Shown: positions 17,378-26,089, counted from the first letter of the stretch. The stretch: DNA of 64,000 nt from JBLMZW01 sp050259035 (GCA_050259035.1 JBLMZW010000022.1:1-64000); one strand, 5' to 3'. The notes: generated by a model from the letters alone, not told the origin. Program-made: numbers and translations.

Positions 17378-18253
17378 TTGCGCTACGAAGGGACAGTATA
17401 CCGCCCGCCTAGTGAAGCTAACAGCTTATTAATTCAGGCAACCATAGGTTGTCCTCATAATAAGTGTACATTTTGTTCAATGTATAAAGGTACTCGCTTC
17501 AGGATTCGATCCCTGGAAGATATCAAGGCCGACATTATTATGGCTCACGACTACTATGGCCCGATTGTAAGGTCCGTCTTTTTCCCCGACGGTAACACAA
17601 TAATAATGAAAACCGATGACCTAATCCATATATTCGAATTTACCCGCAAGGTTTTTCCTTTAGTTGAGCGGATTACTCTTTACGGTTCAGCCCGATTTGT
17701 TTGTAAAAAGTCATTGGAGGATTTGCAGCGACTCCATGAAGCCGGATTAAACCGAATTCATATGGGAATGGAAAGCGGTGACGATGTTACTCTGGCTGCC
17801 ATCAATAAGGGGACAACCGCTTCCCAGATCATCCATGCAGGACAAAAAGTCCGTGGAGCAGGAATACAGCTCAGTGAATATTACCTGGTCGGTATTGGGG
17901 GAGTCCAACGCAGCCAAGAGCACGCTTTAGAGAGCGCCCGCGTGCTTTCGGCTATAAACCCGGATTTTATTAGACTCCGAACTTTTGTACCCGTACCCGG
18001 CACTCCGCTCTACCGTGATTATACCGAAGGCCGGTTCAACCTGCTTACTGCCCACCAGGCTCTACTGGAAACCAGAACCCTTATAGAAAACATTTGCTGC
18101 GATGGAAGCATGCTCTTAAGCGATCACATATCAAACTACTGGAACATTCACGGGCAGCTTCCTTTTGATAAGGATAAAATGCTGCAGGAAATCATACACG
18201 CATTAACCTTCGATGAGGAACTATTCCGACCTCCCCATCTCAGTGCTCTATAA
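17378..18253 (+). CDS. Radical SAM protein
   Basis: 291 residues from a TTG after GGAGG. The cluster motif is IGCPHNKCTFCSMY, a C-x4-C-x2-C variant of the radical SAM signature that is normal for this group. The SAM-binding GMESGDD segment near residue 131, and the later YLVGIGG motif, support the TIM-barrel core. A role close to oxygen-independent coproporphyrinogen oxidase relatives or other small COG1032-type proteins is possible. The substrate is unknown. It stands alone, divergent from the isochorismatase gene and convergent with degV. Confidence 0.85.
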   Translation: MRYEGTVYRPPSEANSLLIQATIGCPHNKCTFCSMYKGTRFRIRSLEDIKADIIMAHDYYGPIVRSVFFPDGNTIIMKTDDLIHIFEFTRKVFPLVERITLYGSARFVCKKSLEDLQRLHEAGLNRIHMGMESGDDVTLAAINKGTTASQIIHAGQKVRGAGIQLSEYYLVGIGGVQRSQEHALESARVLSAINPDFIRLRTFVPVPGTPLYRDYTEGRFNLLTAHQALLETRTLIENICCDGSMLLSDHISNYWNIHGQLPFDKDKMLQEIIHALTFDEELFRPPHLSAL

Positions 18254-18259
18254 CGGAAA

Positions 18260-19090
18260 TTAGAAAGCCAATACTAAAGCCCCTCTCCCGCCGTATACCC
18301 CCATAACACTACCCATCTCACTTATAATAGTATTTACTTTACCAAACGCAATTTCTATTTCATGGATGAGATATTGGACATCGCCTAGGCAATCCATGTG
18401 AGCAATCCCTATCATATTTTCCGACGGGTTAAAGCTGTTTTCTATCATAATTTTTATCAGATTATCAAGAGATTTTCTTCTTCCTCTTATCCTGGCCACA
18501 ACGTGGATTTTACCTTCAATAGCCCTAATCGTAGGCTTAATATTAAGCATACTGCCCAACAAACCTTGAACCGGGTCTATTCGTCCGCCTTTAATAACAT
18601 TCTCCAAAGTATCTAAAGCACAAAAGGTTTTTAAATCATCCCGCCAACGAGTTAATTTATTCATAACCCCTTCTAGACTTAAGCCACTCTTTGCCAATTG
18701 GGCAGCCTTGACGGCCAGCAGACCAACTCCAATCGATGCAGTAAGAGAATCAAGGAGCCTTATTCTACCAGACCCTATCATGTCCCTAACCATTGAAGCC
18801 GTCTGGTAGGTAGCGCTCAACTTAGACGAAAGTCCCACGTATATTACTTCTTCGTTTTCCCTCAAAGCCTTCTCAAATGCCTTAAGTATAGTCTGCGGAT
18901 TGGGGGCCGAGGTACGAGGTAATGTCTTTCCTTTATATAGCCTTTCTCTAAACTCCTGAAGAGAGAGGTTCAATCCGTCCAGATAGGTATCGCCTTCTTC
19001 AAAAGTAATCTGTAAAGGAACAACATCAATGTTATAATTGGTTAATATATTTAGTGGCAAATCGCAGGAGCTGTCGGTTATAATTTTTAT
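18260..19090 (-). CDS. DegV-family fatty-acid-binding protein with a probable AUA start
   Basis: The conventional start is a TTG at 19060, giving 266 residues, but this removes the conserved DegV N-terminus. Reading upstream in frame gives IKIITDSSCDLP, which matches the family's usual MKIITDSSCDLP, with ATA at 19090-19088 where ATG is expected. GGAGTGA lies nine bases before that ATA, overlapping the end of the DUF1285 gene. The full protein would be 276 residues, the family size. DegV proteins bind fatty acids and FakB homologues pass them to the kinase FakA for phospholipid synthesis. Other motifs are YVGLSSKLSATYQTA near 110 and GGRIDPVQG near 170. Confidence 0.8.
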   Translation of the reverse strand: MKIITDSSCDLPLNILTNYNIDVVPLQITFEEGDTYLDGLNLSLQEFRERLYKGKTLPRTSAPNPQTILKAFEKALRENEEVIYVGLSSKLSATYQTASMVRDMIGSGRIRLLDSLTASIGVGLLAVKAAQLAKSGLSLEGVMNKLTRWRDDLKTFCALDTLENVIKGGRIDPVQGLLGSMLNIKPTIRAIEGKIHVVARIRGRRKSLDNLIKIMIENSFNPSENMIGIAHMDCLGDVQYLIHEIEIAFGKVNTIISEMGSVMGVYGGRGALVLAF

Positions 19091-19093
19091 TTT

Positions 19094-19522
19094 CTATTCA
19101 CTCCATCCATCTTGTTTTTCTGATGGCGGAACCAGAAACACCTGTCCTTCCTTCTCCACTAAATGGTTACTGACCATCCAAAATGCCGATCTGCCTAGTC
19201 GGGTATCGTTTTCCCAACGATAGGATATATAAGGTGTTTCCCCTTTGAAAAAAATCGGTATAGTCCGATTAATTAATATCTCCTGCTGGTCGTGGCAAAT
19301 AAAGACTATACTACTATCCTTAATAGCCGCTATTTCCGCTTTAAAGGGAACATCATCAACAATCACAGGAAAAGTCTCGTTATTCAACTCGATTCGATAA
19401 TTTCCTTCCTCGTCTCGCTGCAGGTGGTTGGCAAAAAGGTTCAGAATCGGTTTACGAAACATTTCAGCATCATTGGCATACCACTTGCCGTCCCGCTTAA
19501 TTCGAATCTCCTTAAGTAGCAC
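19094..19522 (-). CDS. DUF1285-family protein
   Basis: 142 residues. The sequence matches the DUF1285 pattern: IRIKRDGKWYANDAEMFRKPILNLFANHLQRDEEGNYRIELN, then VDDVPF and a VFICHDQQE-like strand. The function of the family is unknown; these are small cytosolic beta proteins. The gene lies immediately upstream of degV, with only three bases from its stop to the proposed AUA, so the two are probably co-translated. Confidence 0.75.
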   Translation of the reverse strand: MLLKEIRIKRDGKWYANDAEMFRKPILNLFANHLQRDEEGNYRIELNNETFPVIVDDVPFKAEIAAIKDSSIVFICHDQQEILINRTIPIFFKGETPYISYRWENDTRLGRSAFWMVSNHLVEKEGQVFLVPPSEKQDGWSE

Positions 19523-19583
19523 AGATTACTGCCTCCTGCTGTCTTTTGCTGTAATTGTATCAGATTTTATTACAGTCCCCAAC

Positions 19584-20840
19584 TTATATAACTCCGTATT
19601 CTTTGCCCAGACTTTCCAAGAGGTCCAGGGTTCGATCCAGATGATCTTTAGTATGTCCTGACATCAAGCTGATTCTTATTCGTGACATTTTCTTTGATAC
19701 AGCCGGGAACATTACCGGATTAACATAAATATTCTCCTCATGTAAACGGCGGCAGATTTCCTTAACCTTTAAATCGTCTCCAATGATTATTGGGAATATT
19801 GCGGTTTCAGCATTACCAATGTTAAACCCTAAATCAACTAATCCCTTACGGAAATACGTAATATTCTCCCAAAGCTTTTGTCTTAACTCCGGTTCCTCAA
19901 CGATAACTTTTAGGGCCTCCCGCAGTGAGCCCGCGGCCTGTGGTGTCATGGCAGTAGAGAAGATGTAAGGGCGGGAATAAAATCTTAGCAGTTGAACCAT
20001 TTCTCGGCTAGATGCAATGAATCCGCCAACCCCACCCAGGGCTTTGGAGAGTGTTCCTGCAACGATGTCTACTTTTCCTTCTATATGAAAATGCTCAGGA
20101 GTTCCACGGCCGTATTCCCCAATTACCCCGCTAGCGTGTGCTTCGTCAATCATTACGAATGCGCCGTAGTGATGGGCGAGTTCAACAATCCTATCCAGTT
20201 TGGCAATATCACCGTCCATAGAGTAGACTCCGTCAACTATTACCAGACGTGTACGATACTTATCTTTAGTTCTGGCCAGGACTCTTTCCAGGGAATCCAT
20301 ATCATTATGCTTAAAATACTTGATAGTGGTTTTATAACAGCCGTCTACGATAGAAGCATGCACTAACATATCTAGAATTGCGCAATCGTCTTTTTGTAAT
20401 AAAGCTAGTAAAGTACCGCAATTGGAACCAAATCCTGAGGTGTAAATCAGGGCGTTCTCGCATCCTTTGAACCGAGCCAGTTCATCCTCCAGTTGAGTAT
20501 GAATGTCCAGCGTCCCCCCCAGAAGAGGAACACTGCCAGCCCCGGCACCGTATTTGTTTAAGGCATCCATGCCGGCTTGCATCACCCGGGGGTGCTGGGT
20601 CAGATTAAGGTAATCATTGGAACCGAAATAAATCATTTCCCGGACTTGCCCGGTATAACAATCCATAACCTGCATCACCGGAGCCGATCCTGACAATGAG
20701 ACTCGACGGTATTGTAAATGATGTCTTTCTTTAATGTCGTCCATATACTCGGCGAAGATTCCCGCCCGTTCAAAAATGGTTTTTTCCTCCAGGTTGGCAA
20801 AGTCTGCCAGGCTATACTCAGTTGAATTCAATGTTTTCAC
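19584..20840 (-). CDS. Alpha-oxoamine synthase (KBL/BioF/SPT-type PLP enzyme)
   Basis: 418 residues from a GTG start after AAGGA. It is a fold-type I PLP enzyme: FGSNDYLNLTQHP, YGAGAGSVPLLGGTLDIHTQLE, YTSGFGSNCGTL, DEAHASGVIGEYGRG, and the PLP-lysine in AGTLSKALGGVGGF near residue 255. The family joins an amino acid with an acyl-CoA: glycine C-acetyltransferase, 8-amino-7-oxononanoate synthase, or serine palmitoyltransferase. No tdh or bio genes are adjacent, so the substrate cannot be decided. The N-terminal extension of about 40 residues is longer than in Kbl and is more like SPT relatives. Confidence 0.88.
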   Translation of the reverse strand: MKTLNSTEYSLADFANLEEKTIFERAGIFAEYMDDIKERHHLQYRRVSLSGSAPVMQVMDCYTGQVREMIYFGSNDYLNLTQHPRVMQAGMDALNKYGAGAGSVPLLGGTLDIHTQLEDELARFKGCENALIYTSGFGSNCGTLLALLQKDDCAILDMLVHASIVDGCYKTTIKYFKHNDMDSLERVLARTKDKYRTRLVIVDGVYSMDGDIAKLDRIVELAHHYGAFVMIDEAHASGVIGEYGRGTPEHFHIEGKVDIVAGTLSKALGGVGGFIASSREMVQLLRFYSRPYIFSTAMTPQAAGSLREALKVIVEEPELRQKLWENITYFRKGLVDLGFNIGNAETAIFPIIIGDDLKVKEICRRLHEENIYVNPVMFPAVSKKMSRIRISLMSGHTKDHLDRTLDLLESLGKEYGVI

Positions 20841-20999
20841 TCCTTGTGCACAATTTTGTATACGTTTCTTTCTTATTTTATTTATTTTGGTTGATTTGTA
20901 AAACTATTTGATAAAAAACATTACATAAAACCGTATAGGACGGGGAAATTATTAAAACATGTGTTAATACCAACCTTAATATAGTAAGGGGGCTGACTT

Positions 21000-21164
21000 T
21001 TGGACGATAACGATGTTAAAAGAGATGACCGTACAGATCTTGGAACATTCAGTTTTCTTCAAACCGGGTGGTGGGTTTTGCATATCATAGCCATAATCGT
21101 GGTTTTCTACTTGGGTTACGTTTCGGTGCGCCGCTCTTCCGTTAAGAGCCGTATGTTTGTGTAA
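21000..21164 (+). CDS. Small single-helix membrane protein, 54 residues
   Basis: A short plus-strand gene with a TTG start preceded by AAGGGGG at about nine bases and followed by a terminator hairpin. The product has a charged N-terminus (DDNDVKRDD), one membrane helix (WWVLHIIAIIVVFYLGY) and a basic C-terminus (RRSSVKSR), predicting a single-pass protein. I do not recognise a family. The overlapping minus-strand frame lacks a ribosome site and is treated as a shadow. It lies alone between the oxoamine synthase and asnB. Confidence 0.6.
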   Translation: MDDNDVKRDDRTDLGTFSFLQTGWWVLHIIAIIVVFYLGYVSVRRSSVKSRMFV

Positions 21165-21185
21165 GTAAGAATTGTATAGATTTTG

Positions 21186-21216
21186 AGGGGCCAGGTTGAT
21201 GGTCCCTTCTTGTTTA
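21186..21216 (+). terminator. Terminator after the 54-residue gene
   Basis: Stem AGGGGCC / GGTCCCT (one wobble pair, 8-base loop) followed by TCTTGTTT. Confidence 0.65.
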
Positions 21217-21281
21217 TATTCGCTTATATTTAGTCTTTTAGAATTCATCTTTGATGCACAACAAACATAATATATAGAGGC

Positions 21282-21316
21282 AAAGGCGCCGGGGTTCCCC
21301 CGTGCGCCTTTTTTCG
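21282..21316 (+). terminator. Strong hairpin terminator just before asnB
   Basis: Stem AAAGGCGCCGGGG / CCCCG-T-GCGCCTTT with a TTC loop and T tract. It lies about 30 bases before the asnB ATG. It may be a second terminator of the small membrane-protein transcript or an attenuator in the asnB leader. Confidence 0.75.
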
Positions 21317-21344
21317 TTGATTAACTAGTTGGGGAGAGTGTGAT

Positions 21345-23192
21345 ATGTGTGGAATAACTGGATGGGTTGATTTTGACTCTGATCTTATTCAAAGCAATCA
21401 TATACTTGAGAAAATGAACAGATCGCTAGCCCATCGCGGTCCGGATGACCAGGGTTACTGGCTATCGGAACACGCTGCATTGGCCCATTGCCGTTTGGTT
21501 GTAGTAGACCCGGAAGGTGGGCGACAGCCTATGATTCGTCTCAAAGCAGGTAATAAATATGTTATTACTTATAATGGCGAGCTTTATAATACCCTCGAAC
21601 TGCGTCGAGAATTAGAATCCCTGGGAAACATCTTTCTCAGTCAGAATTCTGATACCGAAGCCCTCCTATTAGCATACATGCAGTGGGGGCCGGAATGTTT
21701 GCGGCGGCTAAATGGTATTTTTGCTTTCGGTATCTGGGATGAATCCAATCAAAGCCTTTTTTTGGCCCGTGACCGGTTGGGGGTGAAACCCCTTTTTTAT
21801 TGCCAGCGCAGCCATTCCTTCCTTTTCGGTTCTGAACCCAAAGCTTTGCTTGCTAATCCGTCAGTTCAACCTGAAATCGATGGAGAGGGATTAGCAGAAT
21901 TATTTGTGATGGGACCTTCCAGGACCCCGGGCCATGGTATTTTTAAGGAAATGTACGAAGTAAAACCCGGATATTATTTGACTTTCGATCGTGACGGTAT
22001 TAAAAACCATAAATACTGGGGGTTGGAAAGTTACGCTCATATGGACAGTCTCGAAGAAACGGCTGCTACTCTGGGTAATCTGTTTAAAGATGTCGTGGCC
22101 AGACAGTTGATAGCCGATCGCCCAGTGGCAACTCTGCTTTCCGGTGGGTTGGATTCAAGCGCTATTACCGCTCTGGCTTCCCAGTCCTTCAAGATGGAAG
22201 GTCTAGAACCTTTGACCACTTTTTCGGTCGATTACCGGGACAACGATATTAATTTCCGGGCCAGCTCTTTTCAGCCGGATCCTGACTGGCCCTGGATTAA
22301 GCAAGTTTCAGAGTTTATCGGCTCAAACCATCATTATGTCACTATTGAAAACGATGAACTGGCGGATGCCCTGGAACCGGCATTGGTTTCTAACGACTAT
22401 CCTGGAATGGCCGATATTGATTCCTCACTGTATCTTTTCTGCCGGGAAATAAAACGTACTCACACCGTGGGTCTATCCGGTGAATGCGCTGATGAGATAC
22501 TGGGGGGCTATCCGTGGTTTAGAGAAGTTTCACCAGAACACAAAACCTTCCCCTGGATTAGAATGCTAAAAGAACGAATGGAGTTCTTATCCCCTGAGAT
22601 AGTCAAACAAATGAAGCCGATACAATACCTCGGTGACAGGTACCGGCAAGCTTTATCAGAAGTACCGGTCTTTTCCGATGATGACCCTGAAGAAGCCCGA
22701 AAACGTGAACTGTTATACCTTAACATAACTCGTTTCATGCCAACTCTCTTGGATCGCAAGGATCGTATGAGTATGGCCTGGGGCTTAGAGATAAGGGTTC
22801 CGTTCGCTGACCATCGGCTGGTGCAATACATATGGAATATTCCCTGGAGTTTTAAGAGTTGTGACGGGATGTTAAAAGGAATAATGCGTCGTTCTCTGAG
22901 AGGTATTCTTCCGGCTGAGGTGTTAAATCGTAAGAAAAGCCCCTACCCGAAAACCCATAGTCCTATTTACCTGGCCAAGGTACGAGAAAAAGCTCTTAAT
23001 CTGCTTAGCGATTCCGCATCACCGTTAAAAGATCTTATAAAGACAGATCTTGTTAGGTATACCATCACTTCCGGGCAAGGACTTTTTGATGTTCCATTTT
23101 TCGGACAGCTAATGGGCGACCCCCAATACCTGGCCTATTTGATACAAATGGATTTCTGGCTTAGAAAGTATAAAGTAAAAATCCGTTTATGA
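21345..23192 (+). CDS. asnB: Asparagine synthase, glutamine-hydrolysing
   Basis: 615 residues. The N-terminal glutaminase domain starts with MCGITGW, so Cys2 is the nucleophile, and shows AHRGPDDQG and TYNGELYN. The C-terminal synthetase domain carries the PPi loop LLSGGLDSSAI near residue 265 and the GECADEILGGYPWF segment. The ATG follows GGGGAGAG. It makes asparagine from aspartate, glutamine and ATP. The organism also has GatCAB (46-50 kb), which can make Asn-tRNA by the indirect route. A MITE-like element follows the stop by six bases. Confidence 0.95.
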   Translation: MCGITGWVDFDSDLIQSNHILEKMNRSLAHRGPDDQGYWLSEHAALAHCRLVVVDPEGGRQPMIRLKAGNKYVITYNGELYNTLELRRELESLGNIFLSQNSDTEALLLAYMQWGPECLRRLNGIFAFGIWDESNQSLFLARDRLGVKPLFYCQRSHSFLFGSEPKALLANPSVQPEIDGEGLAELFVMGPSRTPGHGIFKEMYEVKPGYYLTFDRDGIKNHKYWGLESYAHMDSLEETAATLGNLFKDVVARQLIADRPVATLLSGGLDSSAITALASQSFKMEGLEPLTTFSVDYRDNDINFRASSFQPDPDWPWIKQVSEFIGSNHHYVTIENDELADALEPALVSNDYPGMADIDSSLYLFCREIKRTHTVGLSGECADEILGGYPWFREVSPEHKTFPWIRMLKERMEFLSPEIVKQMKPIQYLGDRYRQALSEVPVFSDDDPEEARKRELLYLNITRFMPTLLDRKDRMSMAWGLEIRVPFADHRLVQYIWNIPWSFKSCDGMLKGIMRRSLRGILPAEVLNRKKSPYPKTHSPIYLAKVREKALNLLSDSASPLKDLIKTDLVRYTITSGQGLFDVPFFGQLMGDPQYLAYLIQMDFWLRKYKVKIRL

Positions 23193-23198
23193 TCAAAA

Positions 23199-23346
23199 AG
23201 AGGCTGTCTCAAAAGTCAGAAGGGGAAAATTTGACCCACTTATGCCCAGAAAAGCACATAATATGAGTAAACCCGTACCACTTTTTAGTGGTACGGGCCT
23301 GTTTTCAGGGATTTAGTTTTTTGCGGATACTTTTGAGTAAACCTCT
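23199..23346. mobile_element. MITE-like element with terminal inverted repeats
   Basis: 148-base segment bounded by imperfect 18-base inverted repeats: AGAGGCTGTCTCAAAAGT on the left, and on the right the complement of AGAGGTTTACTCAAAAGT (14-15 matches). It has no coding capacity. An internal perfect palindrome, CCCGTACCAC / GTGGTACGGG (around 23270-23298), may act as terminator for the convergent asnB and acyltransferase genes. The GAGGCTGTCTCAAAAGT end resembles ends of several insertion sequences in Firmicutes. No clear target duplication is visible. Confidence 0.5.
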
Positions 23347-23363
23347 GTACATTTAATTGCGGC

Positions 23364-24323
23364 TTAGGCTCCCGATGCCACACTTGAATTAGAGTTCCAC
23401 CAGGCTTTAACCCGATCCTTTATCTCTTTAACTGCGAGACAGGTTAGAAGGACAATGAGAGCAACCAGGGCCCGGTCATTTACAATCGCAGTTCGCAAAG
23501 GATCTACCAGGAAAAAGTGTCCCAAATAAATACCCAGGGTTCTACTTCCTATATAGCTAAGATATTTCTCCCCAATCGGATTACTGGTACTGTAATAGAT
23601 GGCCAGTACTAAAGTAAGACCGATGGATAAAGGCCAGAGTGCTACTTTATTAAAGAGATATCCCAGAGTATGATTCAGATAAGGTTCGACCAGTCCAATT
23701 AAAGCAACGATTAAGCCCCCTACAACTAAGGCTCTGGCATTTTTGGCTATAAACTCTTTTACCTGGGGGTACTCGGCTAAAAGCATTCCTATAGCAATAA
23801 ATCCCCACCATTTAAGCGGATTGGGACCGGAATAGTGTATATAGTTTTGTAATTGATGGATTTCAAGCAACCAGGTAATAGCCAGGTTGCTGATCACCAT
23901 AAACCAGAGAAAAACAATCCGCGGTTTACGGGGAAGGAAATAAAGCAGCGGGCAGAACAAGGCGAAGACTATATAATGAAACATGTAGTAAAGGTGCAAT
24001 GCGGTCTTACCCAGAAGCAAATCTGCCACCGTGAACTTTTTTCCAATGGTAATCCAGTAAAACGCCCCATAGGCTACCGCCCAGTAGAGGTAGGGAACAT
24101 AAGTTTTCTTGATTTTTTTCCATGAACTCTGTACCCAATCAGAGGATCCCATTTGCATAAAATAACCCTGTACCATAAAAAACATAGGAACGCACCACAT
24201 AGCCAGTTCCCTAACAAAAACAGCCAAGGGATCATGTCCTCCGCGGTATGTATGACTGACAATTACACATATGATTCCTATCCCTTTTAAACAGTCAAAC
24301 ATCGAATTTCTTTGGCTAGCCAT
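23364..24323 (-). CDS. Acyltransferase-3 family membrane protein
   Basis: 319 residues with about ten hydrophobic helices. The start NSMFDCLKGIGIICVIVSHTYR contains the family His near residue 24 and FDxLKGI motif, followed by VPMFFMVQGYFM. Members acylate sugars of cell-wall polymers, peptidoglycan or exopolysaccharide at the membrane. The acceptor cannot be read here. It seems to be a single gene facing asnB across the MITE-like element. Confidence 0.85.
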   Translation of the reverse strand: MASQRNSMFDCLKGIGIICVIVSHTYRGGHDPLAVFVRELAMWCVPMFFMVQGYFMQMGSSDWVQSSWKKIKKTYVPYLYWAVAYGAFYWITIGKKFTVADLLLGKTALHLYYMFHYIVFALFCPLLYFLPRKPRIVFLWFMVISNLAITWLLEIHQLQNYIHYSGPNPLKWWGFIAIGMLLAEYPQVKEFIAKNARALVVGGLIVALIGLVEPYLNHTLGYLFNKVALWPLSIGLTLVLAIYYSTSNPIGEKYLSYIGSRTLGIYLGHFFLVDPLRTAIVNDRALVALIVLLTCLAVKEIKDRVKAWWNSNSSVASGA

Positions 24324-24656
24324 AGAACTCCCCTTTCATGGTAATCTATAAAAACTGTTTGGAAAAAATTTGCAATCCCCTTATTTTAAACACTGTTTTG
24401 TATTTATCATGATAATTCGACGAATAAGGCGTTATATTCCTTCCTGAGTAATAAACTTTTTCTAAAATATTCCGTTCCAAATTATTTAAGGTTTTACTAG
24501 TCAGAAAATTTTAGCAGGTTTTAGCCTCTTTTCAGACTTGATCGCGAACCCGACAAGATTTTTCTTTTGGCGTTATAATAATATTATGGCTTTGATTCGG
24601 TCATTTTAGAATTTACGAATGGCAGGATTATTTCTCATGAAGGGAAGATTTGCAGT
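24324..24656. other. Divergent promoter region of the acyltransferase and M24 genes
   Basis: 333 bases without a gene. An AT palindrome, TTATAATAATATTA, near 24572-24585 includes a good -10 box (TATAAT) on the plus strand 80 bases before the M24 start, but no strong -35 box is present. AGGGAAG precedes the ATG. Confidence 0.4.
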
Positions 24657-25841
24657 ATGGACTTTACCAACCGAATCCGCCGTCTGCAAAGTTTGGTCGC
24701 CGAAAACAGACTGGATCTTTTCATTGTATCCAGTCAAGAGAGCATCTATTATCTCACCGGGGTGTCCTATCAGCCCCTGGAAAGGCCGTTTTTTATTTTA
24801 ATACGGCCAGCTGGAAGCCCGGAATTGCTGGTTCCCGCCATGGAGCGGGCACACCTTGCTGCAGGCAGCGGGTTTCTGCGAGTGAAACAGTATTGGGATT
24901 TTCCAGCTCCGCCAAGTCTTGGCTGGAGTGACATGCTGCGTATATTAACCATCAATACCAAAAGAATCGGCGTTGAACCCACCATGCCGGTAGGCGTTTT
25001 TCAGGAATTGTTCGACCGTAACTTTCGGGTTTTGCCGCTGGTGGAAACCCTAAGACAGGTTAAAGATTCAGATGAGGTTAAGATGCTCCGTCATGCAGCG
25101 CGTTATGCCACCATGGGTATCAAGAAGATTCTGGCTTCAGTTTATCCCGGCGTATCCGTGCTGGAATTGTTTGGTCAAGGAAGAAATATTCAAATGGCCA
25201 TGATCCGTGAAGTTGGTTACGATGCGGTCATGTCCAGTGTTTTGGTGGGAGCCTGGCCAGCTCCGGGCAGTGCCATGCCTCATTACATACCATCACCCGG
25301 TGATCACCTGGAAGAGGGTCCACATATTGCTTTGGCTTTAATCAGATCAATGGGTTACTGCGCCGAGTGTGAAAGAACCTTCTTTCTGGAGAAACCATTG
25401 CCTGAGATACAGGATGCTTTTGAGGCTATGCTGGAGGCTCGGCGGAGAGGATTCGCTATGATCAAACCGGGTGTGCCTTGTGGGGAAATTGATGTTAAGA
25501 TTAAGGATTTTTTGATCGCCCAAGGTTATGAAGATAATTTATTGCACCGTACCGGACATGGATTCGGACTTAGTAACCATGAAGAGCCGTGGGTAGCCGA
25601 AGGATCCAGGGAAATCTTAAAAGCGGGTATGTTGGTGAGCATCGAGCCCGGACTCTATTTTCCCGGCATTGGTGGCATCCGCCATTCCGACACGGTACTG
25701 GTTACCGGAAACGGTCATGAGGTACTAACTCCGTTCCCGACTGAATTTAATGATCTGGTTATTAAAGCCAATAACCCCTTTAAAAGAATCGCAGGAAACA
25801 TGGTTCGCCGTGCTGCGGGAATCCAAGACAGGCACGGCTAA
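24657..25841 (+). CDS. M24 (creatinase/prolidase-fold) peptidase-like protein with altered metal site
   Basis: 394 residues with the two-domain layout of the M24B group: an N-terminal creatinase-like domain to about residue 130 and a C-terminal pita-bread domain. GHGFGLSNHEEP and VSIEPGLY keep a ligand-type His and Glu. The segment equivalent to DxGxxxxGYxSDxTRT reads LIRSMGYCAECERT, so the first Asp is missing and the second is Glu. The usual last Glu is Ser in GIRHSDTV. It may use a different metal arrangement or act without metal, as creatinase does. It is transcribed alone, and its last codons overlap a structured repeat. Confidence 0.8.
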   Translation: MDFTNRIRRLQSLVAENRLDLFIVSSQESIYYLTGVSYQPLERPFFILIRPAGSPELLVPAMERAHLAAGSGFLRVKQYWDFPAPPSLGWSDMLRILTINTKRIGVEPTMPVGVFQELFDRNFRVLPLVETLRQVKDSDEVKMLRHAARYATMGIKKILASVYPGVSVLELFGQGRNIQMAMIREVGYDAVMSSVLVGAWPAPGSAMPHYIPSPGDHLEEGPHIALALIRSMGYCAECERTFFLEKPLPEIQDAFEAMLEARRRGFAMIKPGVPCGEIDVKIKDFLIAQGYEDNLLHRTGHGFGLSNHEEPWVAEGSREILKAGMLVSIEPGLYFPGIGGIRHSDTVLVTGNGHEVLTPFPTEFNDLVIKANNPFKRIAGNMVRRAAGIQDRHG

Positions 25842-26031
25842 ATCAGTTCCCTTAATCCCGTGCCGGGCAGTACTTTATTCATTAGCCCTTGCCATAAATA
25901 TGGCAAGGAATGCAATCGTCTAAAGTACAAGACAGGCACGCCTGAATCAGTTCCCTAAAACGCGTGCCTGGCAGTACTTTATTCATTAGCCCTTGCCATA
26001 AATATGGCAAGGAATGTAATCGTCTAAAGTA
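25824..26031. repeat. Tandem pair of ~104-bp structured repeats
   Basis: Two adjacent copies (25824-25927 and 25928-26031) agree at about 97 of 104 positions. Each has a first hairpin (GGCACGG/CCGTGCC in copy 1, GGCACGC/GCGTGCC in copy 2) with conserved loop AATCAGTTCCCT, and a second hairpin CCTTGCCATA/TATGGCAAGG. The change of G-C to C-G in the first stem is compensatory. Copy 1 overlaps the last codons of the M24 gene. A diverged third copy lies at 43836-43938. Confidence 0.85.
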
Positions 26032-26032
26032 T

Positions 26033-26066
26033 AAACCCCTGTATCTTTATTGATCACAGGGGTTTA
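26033..26066. terminator. Bidirectional terminator between M24 and ferredoxin-like genes
   Basis: Stem AAACCCCTGT / ACAGGGGTTT with a 13-base loop. T residues follow on the plus strand (TTTATTCC), and the A residues give a T run on the minus strand. Confidence 0.8.
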
Positions 26067-26089
26067 TTCCTTTACCGTCTGGATTTCTA

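Noticed and set aside
20976..21248. 90-codon minus-strand frame near 21 kb
   Set aside because: Antisense to the 54-residue membrane protein and its terminator; no ribosome site.
25824..26031. CRISPR-like array
   Set aside because: Only two adjacent units, each wholly repeated with no distinct spacers, and no cas genes.
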